13,522 bases of DNA from Elusimicrobiota bacterium (lineage in GTDB: Bacteria; Elusimicrobiota; Elusimicrobia; O2-12-FULL-59-9). Location of the stretch: assembly GCA_016206405.1 (NCBI GenBank), contig JACQRQ010000048.1, positions 1 through 13,522 on the forward strand, written 5' to 3'. Both the position numbers and the translations under genes were made by a program. The notes below the pieces were generated by a model. That model was given only the letters and a program-made list of their open reading frames with translations. It made no database searches and was not told the DNA's origin. Positions 6,949 to 13,309 of this stretch are shown here, one piece after another (within the stretch, counting starts at the first letter, position 1; each line of letters starts with the position of its first letter).

Positions 6949-8384
6949 TTTTCCGCCAGCTCCAAGAGCGCCATGGTCTTTTCGCGGCTGTCCGTTTCCG
7001 CGTAGGTGCGGACCAACGGCTCGGTCCCGGAGGGACGCAGCAAAAGCCAGTGCTGATCGTTCAAGATGATTTTGACTCCGTCGATAGTCGATAATTTGAC
7101 GATGGGAGAGCCTAAAATTTTCTTGGGGAGCCTCTTGGCGACGTATTCGGTGAAATGCTGGCGGCTGCTGATCGGCTTGCGCAGAGGAAGATCCACGCGA
7201 ACGTAGCAGGACTTGCCGTATTTCTTCTCCAAGTCGGAGTAAAGCGCCGACAGGGCGGCGGGGGACTTGGTGAGCATTTCCAACACGAGCAGGCCAGTCA
7301 ACAATCCATCGCGCTCGGGAAGACCGCCTTGCCAGGCGTAGCCTCCGGATTCCTCGCCTCCCATGGCCACCGCTTCTTCCCGCATCCTCTCGGCGATGTG
7401 CTTGAACCCGACCGGCACCTCCTCCAGCGCCACGCCGTAGGCTTTAGCCACCCGGTGGGACAAATAACCCAGAGAAACCGACTGCAGAACCGGCCCCTTC
7501 AATTTTCGCGTCTCCAGCATATAACGCAGCAGCAGAGGAAAGAGCTGGCACGGGGTCAAAAAACGGCCTTTTTCATCGACGACGGAGAGGCGGTCGGCGT
7601 CGCCGTCGAGCGCGAGCCCGAGCATCGCCTTATTATCGACGACGGCTTGCGACAACGCCTTTAAGTTTTTCTCTATCGGCTCCGGATGCAGGCCGCCGAA
7701 TAACGGATCGACCCGGTCGTGCAAAGTCATGAATTTTTTGGAGGGCACGAGCGCCTCCATGAGGCCGATGCCGTTGCCGTGCAGATAGTCGATCACGACG
7801 GGGCGCCTGATTTTCTGGGCGATGGATTTGACCGAAAACTGGGAGCGGAGATAATCCATATAAAAACTTTTGAAGGATTTTTCCGGGATATCCCCCTCCG
7901 TCACGGGCTGATTTTTTTCCAAAAAACCCTCGATTTCCTTGGTCAGGCTTTCCGGGGCGGCCCCGCCGCCGACCTTAATTTTTATCCCGTTGTAGGTCGC
8001 GGCATTGTGGCTGGCCGTCACCATGATGCCGAGCCGCGCCTTGGAGCGCGCCGTCAAGCAGGACACGGCGGGGGTCGGCAGCACTTCCGAGAGCAGCACC
8101 ACCGCGAGGCGGTTGCCCTTCAGGACCTTGGCGATTTCGGTCGCGTAATCTTTGGACTGAAAGCGGTAGTCGTAGCCGACCACCACCGGTTTATTGGAGC
8201 TCGCCAAGGCGCGCGCGGCCTTTTCGCTCTTGGAGGTAGGCTCGACCCCCTCTTCCGCGGCCGTTTGCTGGTGTTTTAAATAATCCGCGACGGCCTGGGC
8301 CACGATGCGAACGTTGGCGAAGGTGAAATCTTCAGCCATCACAGCGCGCCATCCGTCCGTTCCGAATTGAATCGCCTTTTTCAT
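6927..8384 (-). CDS. Phosphoglucomutase/phosphomannomutase family alpha-D-phosphohexomutase
   Basis: Interconverts hexose-6-phosphate and hexose-1-phosphate in the cytoplasm. The 485-residue product has all four family landmarks: the phosphoserine loop TASHN (residues 123-127, Ser125 phosphorylated), the metal loop DGDADR (260-265), the sugar-specificity loop GGEESGG (342-348), and the phosphate-binding RPSGTEP (450-456). FGTDGWRAVMAEDF opens the protein. The GEES(S/G) loop is common to enzymes using glucose or mannose phosphates, so the substrate is unresolved. The ATG at 8384 has AGGAGG about ten bases upstream. In context it would supply the sugar-1-phosphate used by the nucleotidyltransferase encoded further down the array. 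Its last 22 bases overlap the start of the flippase fusion. Confidence 0.93.
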   Translation of the reverse strand: MKKAIQFGTDGWRAVMAEDFTFANVRIVAQAVADYLKHQQTAAEEGVEPTSKSEKAARALASSNKPVVVGYDYRFQSKDYATEIAKVLKGNRLAVVLLSEVLPTPAVSCLTARSKARLGIMVTASHNAATYNGIKIKVGGGAAPESLTKEIEGFLEKNQPVTEGDIPEKSFKSFYMDYLRSQFSVKSIAQKIRRPVVIDYLHGNGIGLMEALVPSKKFMTLHDRVDPLFGGLHPEPIEKNLKALSQAVVDNKAMLGLALDGDADRLSVVDEKGRFLTPCQLFPLLLRYMLETRKLKGPVLQSVSLGYLSHRVAKAYGVALEEVPVGFKHIAERMREEAVAMGGEESGGYAWQGGLPERDGLLTGLLVLEMLTKSPAALSALYSDLEKKYGKSCYVRVDLPLRKPISSRQHFTEYVAKRLPKKILGSPIVKLSTIDGVKIILNDQHWLLLRPSGTEPLVRTYAETDSREKTMALLELAEKWVHRVA

Positions 8385-8408
8385 GGCTCAATGGCCTCCT
8401 CTTCTCAA

Positions 8409-9095
8409 TCAGTCCGCAAAACGGTAGCGGAGCAGGCACCAAAGATAGGAAAAACCGTCCTTCCACGTGATCTTCTTTCCTTCCTCGTAGGTCCGGCCGC
8501 TGTAGGAGACCGGCACCTCGTAGAGGCGGTGATGCCGCTTGCAAATCTTGGCGGTCACCTCCGCCTCGAACCCGAAGCGGTCGCTTCTCAAAACCATGTT
8601 TTTTAAGACATCCGCCCGGAAAGCCTTGTAGCAGGTTCCCATGTCGTTGAGATTGATGTTATAAAGGATATTGGTCAGCAAAGTGAACGCCTTATTGCCG
8701 ACATAATGCCAAAACAGCAGGACCCGGTGCGGCCCGCCCAGAAACCTGGAGCCGTACACCACGTCCGCCCTGCGGTCCAAAAGGGGCTGGAGCAGGAGCT
8801 TGTAATCCTGCGGGTCGTACTCCAAGTCCGCATCCTGAATGATGACGAAATCCCCCGTGACCGCCGTCAACCCCGTCCGGATGGCCCGCCCTTTGCCGCA
8901 ATTGGCCGCATGCGATAATATCCGGAGGTCCGGCCCCCTCAATTGTTCAAGCAGCTCGCGGCTTCCATCCTCGGAGCCGTCGTCGACGACGACGATCTCG
9001 CGGTCGACCGGCAGCGGAACGGCCCGGACCCGCCTCAATATTTCACCGAGGGTATCGCGTTCGTTGTAAACCGGGATCAGAATGCTCAGCTTCAT
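8409..9095 (-). CDS. Family 2 glycosyltransferase, DPM1-like polyprenyl-phosphate sugar synthase
   Basis: A 228-residue soluble GT-A enzyme. Seen are LSILIPVYNERDTLGEIL at the N-terminus, VDDGSEDGS (37-45), a lysine/glycine loop NCGKGRAIRTG (65-75), the metal-binding QDADLEYDP (87-95), YGSRFLGG, MGTCYKAFR, FGFEAEVTAK, and the C-terminal GRTYEEGKKITWKDG. This order is typical of bacterial dolichyl-phosphate mannosyltransferase (DPM1)-like proteins, which put mannose or glucose from an NDP-sugar onto polyprenyl phosphate. There is no C-terminal membrane domain, unlike ArnC/GtrB types. It starts two bases after the GT4 stop without a strong Shine-Dalgarno, so coupled translation is likely. Lipid-linked sugar made here could serve a transferase on the far side of the membrane, but none is seen in the window. 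Confidence 0.88.
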   Translation of the reverse strand: MKLSILIPVYNERDTLGEILRRVRAVPLPVDREIVVVDDGSEDGSRELLEQLRGPDLRILSHAANCGKGRAIRTGLTAVTGDFVIIQDADLEYDPQDYKLLLQPLLDRRADVVYGSRFLGGPHRVLLFWHYVGNKAFTLLTNILYNINLNDMGTCYKAFRADVLKNMVLRSDRFGFEAEVTAKICKRHHRLYEVPVSYSGRTYEEGKKITWKDGFSYLWCLLRYRFAD

Positions 9096-9097
9096 TT

Positions 9098-10216
9098 TTA
9101 CGAGGACAGGCTTAAATAGGCTTTCTCGTATTCCTTGACCATGCGCCCGACGTCGAAATGCCGCTCGGCGTAAGCGCGGGCGCGGTGGCCCGCCGCTTGC
9201 GCCAACGTCGGCTGGAGGATCAGATTTTCAACCGCCTTCACGATCGCTTTGGGGTCGGCGGGGGAAACCAGCCATCCGGTCTCTCCGTGCCGGATAAGCT
9301 CCTGAACCCCGTCCACGCGGGTGGCGATGACCGGAAGACGCATGACCATCGCTTCCATCACCACGTTGGGGGTTCCCTCCCAGAGCGAGGGGAGGACGAA
9401 AATGTCCATCGCGGAAAGCCACAGACGCATATCCATTTGTTCGCCGGCAAAAAATATCCGCTCGGAAAGCCCCCAGCGCGCCACCTTCTCCTGCATGCGG
9501 GCGCGGTCGGGTCCGTCGCCGATGAACAGGCACTTCACCGCGGCTTTCCGGTCCGCGAGGCTTTTCACGGCCCGGATGAGATGCCGCTGCCCTTTTTGCT
9601 CATGGAAGCGGCCGACGCAGCCCAACAAAACGTCGCCGTCCGCCACGCCGAAGCGACTGCGAATATCGGCGCGCCCCTGCTGAGAGCGGCTCCACGCGCC
9701 GGCTTCCACGCCGTTATAGATGGTCGTCACCTTGGCCGCTGCGTAGCCCATGCTCTCAAGAACATACTTGCGGCTGGCCATACTTTCGGAAACCATCAAG
9801 TCGTCCTGGTTTTTGACGCTCCGGTCAAGCCACCGCAATACGGGAGCCCGGCTGCGGTAATGAACCCTCGGGGAACTGACCAATTTGAAGCTCAAGCGCC
9901 CCACGCTCTTCGCCAGGCGGCAGAGCTGAATGGCGCGATATAAAAATGCGTGGACGATTTGCGGGCGCGCGGCCTGAAGCTTTTCCAGCAGGGCCAAAAA
10001 ATCCATGGGCGTCGGGATCCAGTTCATCGACAAGGTTTCCACGGGGATGGCCGCCTGCTTGAGCTTCTCGGCATAAGGCCCCAGCGGCTTCAAGCACACG
10101 ACTTCCGGAACCTCAAATTGCCGCCGGTCGAGGCGGCTCGCCAGCAGGAACAGCGTCTTTTCAGCGCCGCCCACGTTGGTGCTCGTGGTCACGTACAGCA
10201 CCTTGGTCTTTTTCAT
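9098..10216 (-). CDS. Family 4 glycosyltransferase
   Basis: A 372-residue GT-B fold retaining glycosyltransferase. Seen are an N-terminal VLYVTTSTNVGGAEKTLFLLA with the GGAEK loop (residues 16-20), TTIYNGVE (164-171) at the domain hinge, CVGRFHEQKGQ (200-210), LFIGDGPDR (230-238), FFAGEQ, DIFVLPSLWEGTPNVVMEAM with the catalytic EX7E pair E280/E288, and GETGWLVSPAD at the C-terminus. Length and motif order are complete. It is related to, but clearly different from, the GT4 domain fused to the flippase. It starts six bases after the HEAT-repeat gene with only a weak AAGCGG-like ribosome site. It probably adds one sugar to the lipid-linked or surface glycan made by this cluster; the donor is unknown. 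Confidence 0.9.
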   Translation of the reverse strand: MKKTKVLYVTTSTNVGGAEKTLFLLASRLDRRQFEVPEVVCLKPLGPYAEKLKQAAIPVETLSMNWIPTPMDFLALLEKLQAARPQIVHAFLYRAIQLCRLAKSVGRLSFKLVSSPRVHYRSRAPVLRWLDRSVKNQDDLMVSESMASRKYVLESMGYAAAKVTTIYNGVEAGAWSRSQQGRADIRSRFGVADGDVLLGCVGRFHEQKGQRHLIRAVKSLADRKAAVKCLFIGDGPDRARMQEKVARWGLSERIFFAGEQMDMRLWLSAMDIFVLPSLWEGTPNVVMEAMVMRLPVIATRVDGVQELIRHGETGWLVSPADPKAIVKAVENLILQPTLAQAAGHRARAYAERHFDVGRMVKEYEKAYLSLSS

Positions 10217-10222
10217 GACCGC

Positions 10223-10894
10223 TTACTTAATTTTGGTCAGCGACTGGGCCGCGTAAGCCCGCACCGGCTCGATTTTCAGGGCTTTGAGAAGAGCCGGGAT
10301 GGCGGGTTTCCCGATCGCGACGAGGGCGTCGCAAGCGTATTTCCTGACCGACTCGTTGTCGTCATTTAAGACTTGGTAAAGCGGCAGGATGGCCTGCTCG
10401 TCGCCGATCAGGCCCAAGGATACCGCCGCTTTCATGCGGGCGACCGGATTTTTGTCGGCAAGGGCGCGAATAAGCCCGGGAACGGCCAATCGATCCCGCA
10501 AATGTCCCAGAACTCCGGTGACCGCGATGCGCACCGTCTCCGCCTCGTCATCGAGCAATTCCACCAAGGCAGCCACCGCCCGCTTGTCCCCCAGATACCC
10601 CAGGGAAAGGACCGCTTTTTCCCGCACGTACCTCGAGGGGTCTTTCAAAGCGCGGATGAGCGCGTCCAGAGCGCTGCCGTCCTTCATGCGCCCGAGCACC
10701 TCCGCGGAGATGGCGCGCACGAACGGGTCGGCATCCGTGATGGATGCGCGCAGCGCGGGCGAGGGCTTTTCCGAAAGCTGCCGCTGCAACTCCTCCTGCG
10801 CGTCGAAGCCGGGCTCGGAGTCCGCCTTCGGCTTGGGCCGCATTTTTATTTTAATGCCTTTTCTTATCCATTCAAGGGGAATCCTGATATTCAC
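10223..10894 (-). CDS. HEAT-repeat protein (PBS-lyase type repeats)
   Basis: 223 residues. From about residue 50 to the end the protein is built from roughly 31-residue helical repeats with the recurring pattern D-x-x-x-x-VR-x-x-A-x-x-x-LG-x-(L/I)-x-D-x-x-A-(L/V)-x-x-L. At least five are visible (PFVRAISAEVLGRMKD, RYVREKAVLSLGYLGD, ETVRIAVTGVLGHLRD, PVARMKAAVSLGLIGD, ESVRKYACDALVAIG). Such arrays are protein-binding scaffolds, and no catalytic residues are recognised. No signal peptide or membrane helix is seen, so a cytoplasmic location is likely. The start is a GTG at 10894 with GGAG five bases upstream; the nearby ATG at 10896 is followed directly by a stop. It lies 13 bases after tlyA and six before the GT4, so it is in the operon. 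Its specific partner is unknown. Confidence 0.85.
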   Translation of the reverse strand: MNIRIPLEWIRKGIKIKMRPKPKADSEPGFDAQEELQRQLSEKPSPALRASITDADPFVRAISAEVLGRMKDGSALDALIRALKDPSRYVREKAVLSLGYLGDKRAVAALVELLDDEAETVRIAVTGVLGHLRDRLAVPGLIRALADKNPVARMKAAVSLGLIGDEQAILPLYQVLNDDNESVRKYACDALVAIGKPAIPALLKALKIEPVRAYAAQSLTKIK

Positions 10895-10907
10895 ATTTTC
10901 TCCGCGC

Positions 10908-11627
10908 CTAAGCCGACAGATGCCACCAATACTCGATATTGCCTTTGGCGCCGCGAACGCCGCATTCGGCCGCGCCGCCGTCGCGCAGCGGCAGGCTCAA
11001 GGCAAACTGAGCCAAGCCCGCCACGGCCGACAACCTGTCCCGGGCGCTGCGCACCACGCCCTTGGGAGCCTTGCTCGGGGGCAGCTCGAACTGGGGCTTG
11101 ATCAGCGCCAAAATATCAAAGGGGCGCTGCAGGCAGAGCGCCACGGCAGGCAATATCAATTTTAAAGAGATAAACGCCACGTCTATTGTAGCTAAATTCG
11201 GAGAGTCCACAAACAAATCGGGGCTTAAGCTGCGCGCGTTGGTGCCCTCCAGGCAGACCACCCTGGGATCGCGCCTTAGTTTCCAGTCGAGAAGTCCCCG
11301 GCCCACATCGACCGCATAGACTTTTTCGGCGCCATGCTGAAGCAGAAAATCCGTGAAGCCGCCGGTGGAAGAGCCCACGTCCAGACAAACGCGGCCCGAA
11401 ACTTCCACCGAAAATTTTCTCAGGCCGTCTTCCGCTTTGAGGCCCCCGCGGGACGCGTACGGACGCGCCGCCGCCAGAATCCGGACGGCCGGGCTGCCTT
11501 TGACCGCGGTTCCCGGCTTCATGATCCGGCGGCCGCCCACTTCCACCCTGCCGGCCATGATGCTGGCCTGCGCGCTCTTTAAATCGGGACTCAGCCCGCC
11601 TTCCACCAGGTAGCGGTCCAGACGCAC
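10908..11627 (-). CDS. tlyA: TlyA-family rRNA (cytidine-2'-O)-methyltransferase
   Basis: TlyA proteins 2'-O-methylate cytidines of 16S/23S rRNA, and some are annotated as hemolysins. An N-terminal S4 RNA-binding domain is seen (RLDRYLVEGGLSPDLKSAQASIMAGRVEVGG). It is followed by SRGGLKAEDGL, SAM motif I CLDVGSSTGGFTDFLLQHGAEKVYAVDVG, LRRDPRVVCLEGTNAR, IDVAFISLKLILPA and ALIKPQFEL, which is the full family order. I place the start at GTG 11627 because S4 homology begins at the very next residue. A longer frame opens at ATG 11696 but adds 23 residues encoded wholly by the palindromic repeat. GGTGAG, six bases before the GTG and inside the repeat's terminal arm, is a plausible ribosome binding site. 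The product is 239 residues, slightly shorter than usual. It is the first gene after the repeat. Confidence 0.9.
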   Translation of the reverse strand: MRLDRYLVEGGLSPDLKSAQASIMAGRVEVGGRRIMKPGTAVKGSPAVRILAAARPYASRGGLKAEDGLRKFSVEVSGRVCLDVGSSTGGFTDFLLQHGAEKVYAVDVGRGLLDWKLRRDPRVVCLEGTNARSLSPDLFVDSPNLATIDVAFISLKLILPAVALCLQRPFDILALIKPQFELPPSKAPKGVVRSARDRLSAVAGLAQFALSLPLRDGGAAECGVRGAKGNIEYWWHLSA

Positions 11628-11629
11628 TA

Positions 11630-11791
11630 AGAGCTCACCCCAAAACCTCTGCCGGGCCTGCAATTTCCTTGGAGCGCCTGCGACGGCGTTGCTCATCGCT
11701 CACATGCCGACCGGCATGCTCGCTCTTCGCGCCTTGTCTCGGCCCCTCCAAGAAAATTTCGCTATTCATCATAGGTTTCGGGGTGAGCTCT
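11630..11791. mobile_element. MITE-like 162-bp imperfect palindromic repeat element between xseB and tlyA
   Basis: Inverted arms are seen directly. The outer arms at 11630-11651 and 11770-11791 share AGAGCTCACCCC-R-AAACCT-x-TG, 20 of 22 positions. Middle arms around CTTGGAG (11668-11674) and CTCCAAG (11746-11752) extend through an AATTT-rich stretch with 13 of 15 matches. The core is CATGCCG-AC-CGGCATG (11703-11718). There is no coding capacity for a transposase. The right arm overlaps the end of xseB and encodes its last nine residues and stop; the left arm ends two bases before the tlyA GTG and carries its GGTGAG. The architecture resembles a non-autonomous MITE or REP-like dispersed repeat, but mobility is inferred. 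No second copy exists in the window. Confidence 0.6.
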
Positions 11792-12037
11792 ACCCCCCCC
11801 CGGCGGTTCCTCTCCCTCCAAAGCCTTGAGGTTCAACGCCCCTTGGGCGTCCTTGGTGAGGACCTCCACCTTGCGCTTGACCTCGTCCAGCCGCGAAGTG
11901 AGGCTCTTGGCCAAAGAAACGCCTTCCTCAAAGAGCGTCAGGGATTCCTCCAGGCCCCGGTCTCCGGACTCCAAGCCCTGGACGATCGTTTCCAATCTCG
12001 AAAGCTGCGTCTCAAACGTCTCTTTTTTCTTGGACAT
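11762..12037 (-). CDS. xseB: Exodeoxyribonuclease VII small subunit
   Basis: XseB binds XseA to form exodeoxyribonuclease VII, a single-strand-specific nuclease of DNA repair. The 91-residue product shows the family coiled-coil pattern FETQLSRLETIVQGLESGDRGLEESLTLFEEGVSLAKSLTSRLDEVKRKVEVL. Family members usually end soon after an acidic tail. Here the tail continues as EEPPGGGRAHPETYDE, in which RAHPETYDE plus the stop is encoded by the arm of the adjoining palindromic repeat, and the glycines come from a nine-base G run. The C-terminus thus looks rewritten by repeat insertion, while the functional helices are intact. The ATG at 12037 has GAGGAA six bases upstream and follows xseA by 18 bases, the usual xseA-xseB order. 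Confidence 0.93.
   Translation of the reverse strand: MSKKKETFETQLSRLETIVQGLESGDRGLEESLTLFEEGVSLAKSLTSRLDEVKRKVEVLTKDAQGALNLKALEGEEPPGGGRAHPETYDE
11793..11801. repeat. Nine-base C homopolymer inside the end of xseB
   Basis: Nine consecutive C on the plus strand (G in the xseB mRNA) lie directly beside the outer end of the palindromic repeat. A length change would shift the frame of the last xseB codons. It could be a slippage-prone site or a sequencing error. Confidence 0.9.
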
Positions 12038-12055
12038 GGCGTTCCTCGGCCGAAC

Positions 12056-12859
12056 TCAATTTTGAATTTCACTCACCTCGCACACAAGCCTGCCTCGATG
12101 CAGCCGGATGCTGACGCGCTCTCCCTGGGAAACCTGGGAGGCTTCCTTCACGACGGCGCCGTCCGGAAATTTGCTGGCGATGGCGTAGCCTCTGGACAAA
12201 CAAGCGAGCGGACTCAAAACATCCAGCTTCTCCACGATCGCCCGCAATTGGCTCTCGGCCGCGGCCCCGCGATGCTTCCATGCCAGGAAGAGGCGCCGCG
12301 CCGCCTCATCGGCTTCCAGTGATTTTTGCTCGCAAATAACAAGCGGCCTCCGGAAGACACGGCTGCGGAAAAGGCCGCGGAGGATTTCCTCCCACCGGAC
12401 CGCGCGGTCCTGGAGGCTCCTCAGCAAAGCGCGTTTTAGGTCTCCCAAGCGCCGCGCCAATTCCGCCTTGTTTTGCACCACCAGCTCCGCGGCGGCCGAA
12501 GGCGTCGGAGCTCTTACGTCCGCGACGAAATCCGCGATGGTAAAATCCGTCTCATGGCCCACGCATGAAATGACGGGAATCCGGGACGCGGCGATGGCTC
12601 TGGCGACGATTTCCTCGTTGAACGCCCACAGGTCCTCCATCGAGCCGCCGCCCCGGCCGACCAGAAGGACGTCCAGGGACGGGGCAAGGCGATTGAGCTC
12701 CGCGACGGCCTCCGCGATCTGAAATTTCGCCTGCTCGCCCTGAACCTGCACCGGGAAAATGACGATCTCCAAATTGGCATAGCGGCGCTTCAAAACGCTC
12801 AGAATATCGCGTATCGCGGCCCCCTGCAGTTTGCGTACATCCGTAAGGTCATGGATCAC
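12056..12859 (-). CDS. xseA: Exodeoxyribonuclease VII large subunit, 5'-truncated
   Basis: The catalytic large subunit of exodeoxyribonuclease VII. Homology begins at GAAIRDIL (residues 13-20 of this frame, base 12823) and continues through FPVQVQGE, the nuclease core VGRGGGSMEDLWAFNEE (67-83), CVGHETDFTIADFVADVRAPTPSAAAEL (99-126), the coiled-coil region, and the C-terminal LSPLACLSRGYAI segment. The N-terminal OB-fold, roughly the first 140 residues, and the conserved T-S-P-T-like residues just before GAAIRD are absent. Twelve unrelated residues from a GTG at 12859 precede the homology, and the frame closes upstream at 12886. The product is probably not functional unless the join is an assembly artefact. 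Its neighbour xseB is intact apart from a changed C-terminal tail. Confidence 0.88.
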   Translation of the reverse strand: MIHDLTDVRKLQGAAIRDILSVLKRRYANLEIVIFPVQVQGEQAKFQIAEAVAELNRLAPSLDVLLVGRGGGSMEDLWAFNEEIVARAIAASRIPVISCVGHETDFTIADFVADVRAPTPSAAAELVVQNKAELARRLGDLKRALLRSLQDRAVRWEEILRGLFRSRVFRRPLVICEQKSLEADEAARRLFLAWKHRGAAAESQLRAIVEKLDVLSPLACLSRGYAIASKFPDGAVVKEASQVSQGERVSIRLHRGRLVCEVSEIQN

Positions 12860-12901
12860 CGCTGAGTTGGCCAGGGAGCTAGCTCAAAGGAAGGGTGTGG
12901 C

Positions 12902-13309
12902 ATGGCGAGAGACTCGGTCTGCGGAATGCGCGTCGACCCCAAGCACGCGACGGAGAAATCGAATTACGCAGGCAAAATGCATAATTTCTGCTCCACCGGA
13001 TGCAAGGCCGCGTTTGATCAGGACCCTGAGCGTTACCAACGAGTGTCTGAGGAACGCTCGCCCAAGGCAACGAGACCGGGCAGATCAGCGCAGGGTGCCG
13101 GCGGCTGCGACAAGATGGTCGGCGTGCGTACCGAAGTCGATGTCCACGCGCTGGACCTTGACGATGCCCGTCGAATCGATCGCCACGTAGCCCACCAGTC
13201 CACCCATGGGCCGACCCTGTCCCGCCAGATCATAACGCCTGGCGCCTCCGTAGCGCGGATCCAGCAAGATAGGAACTTTGATCCCCGTCTGCGCCCGCAG
13301 CTTGCGTGA
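12902..13309 (+). CDS. Small YHS-domain protein (long unrelated C-terminal tail doubtful)
   Basis: The only convincing plus-strand gene. Residues 4-46 form a YHS domain: DSVCGMRVDP (4-13), YAGKMHNFCSTGCKAAFDQDPERY (22-45) with cysteines 7, 30 and 34. YHS domains occur alone or attached to copper/heavy-metal ATPases and are thought to bind metal. The ATG at 12902 has GGAAGGG seven to eight bases upstream. After residue 46 the frame stays open for another 90 residues but has no recognisable features and runs antisense through the 3' part of the redoxin gene. The biological protein may therefore end soon after the domain, with a stop lost through mutation or an indel, or the tail may be real and the genes overlap. 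It is convergent with the selenoprotein candidate and sits just past the broken end of xseA. Confidence 0.6.
   Translation: MARDSVCGMRVDPKHATEKSNYAGKMHNFCSTGCKAAFDQDPERYQRVSEERSPKATRPGRSAQGAGGCDKMVGVRTEVDVHALDLDDARRIDRHVAHQSTHGPTLSRQIITPGASVARIQQDRNFDPRLRPQLA

Noticed and set aside
11628..11696. N-terminal extension of TlyA from ATG 11696
   Set aside because: Its 23 extra residues are encoded entirely within the palindromic repeat and precede the S4 domain, which normally sits at the N-terminus.
12824..12829. CTGCAG at the xseA break as a cloning-site join
   Set aside because: It is a six-base palindrome at the break, but one such site is expected by chance in this GC-rich DNA. It does not by itself prove a construct or ligation.
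12876..12885. GAGCTAGCTC palindrome upstream of the YHS gene as an operator
   Set aside because: A single 10-base palindrome with no second copy and no convincing promoter boxes is too little to support a regulator site.
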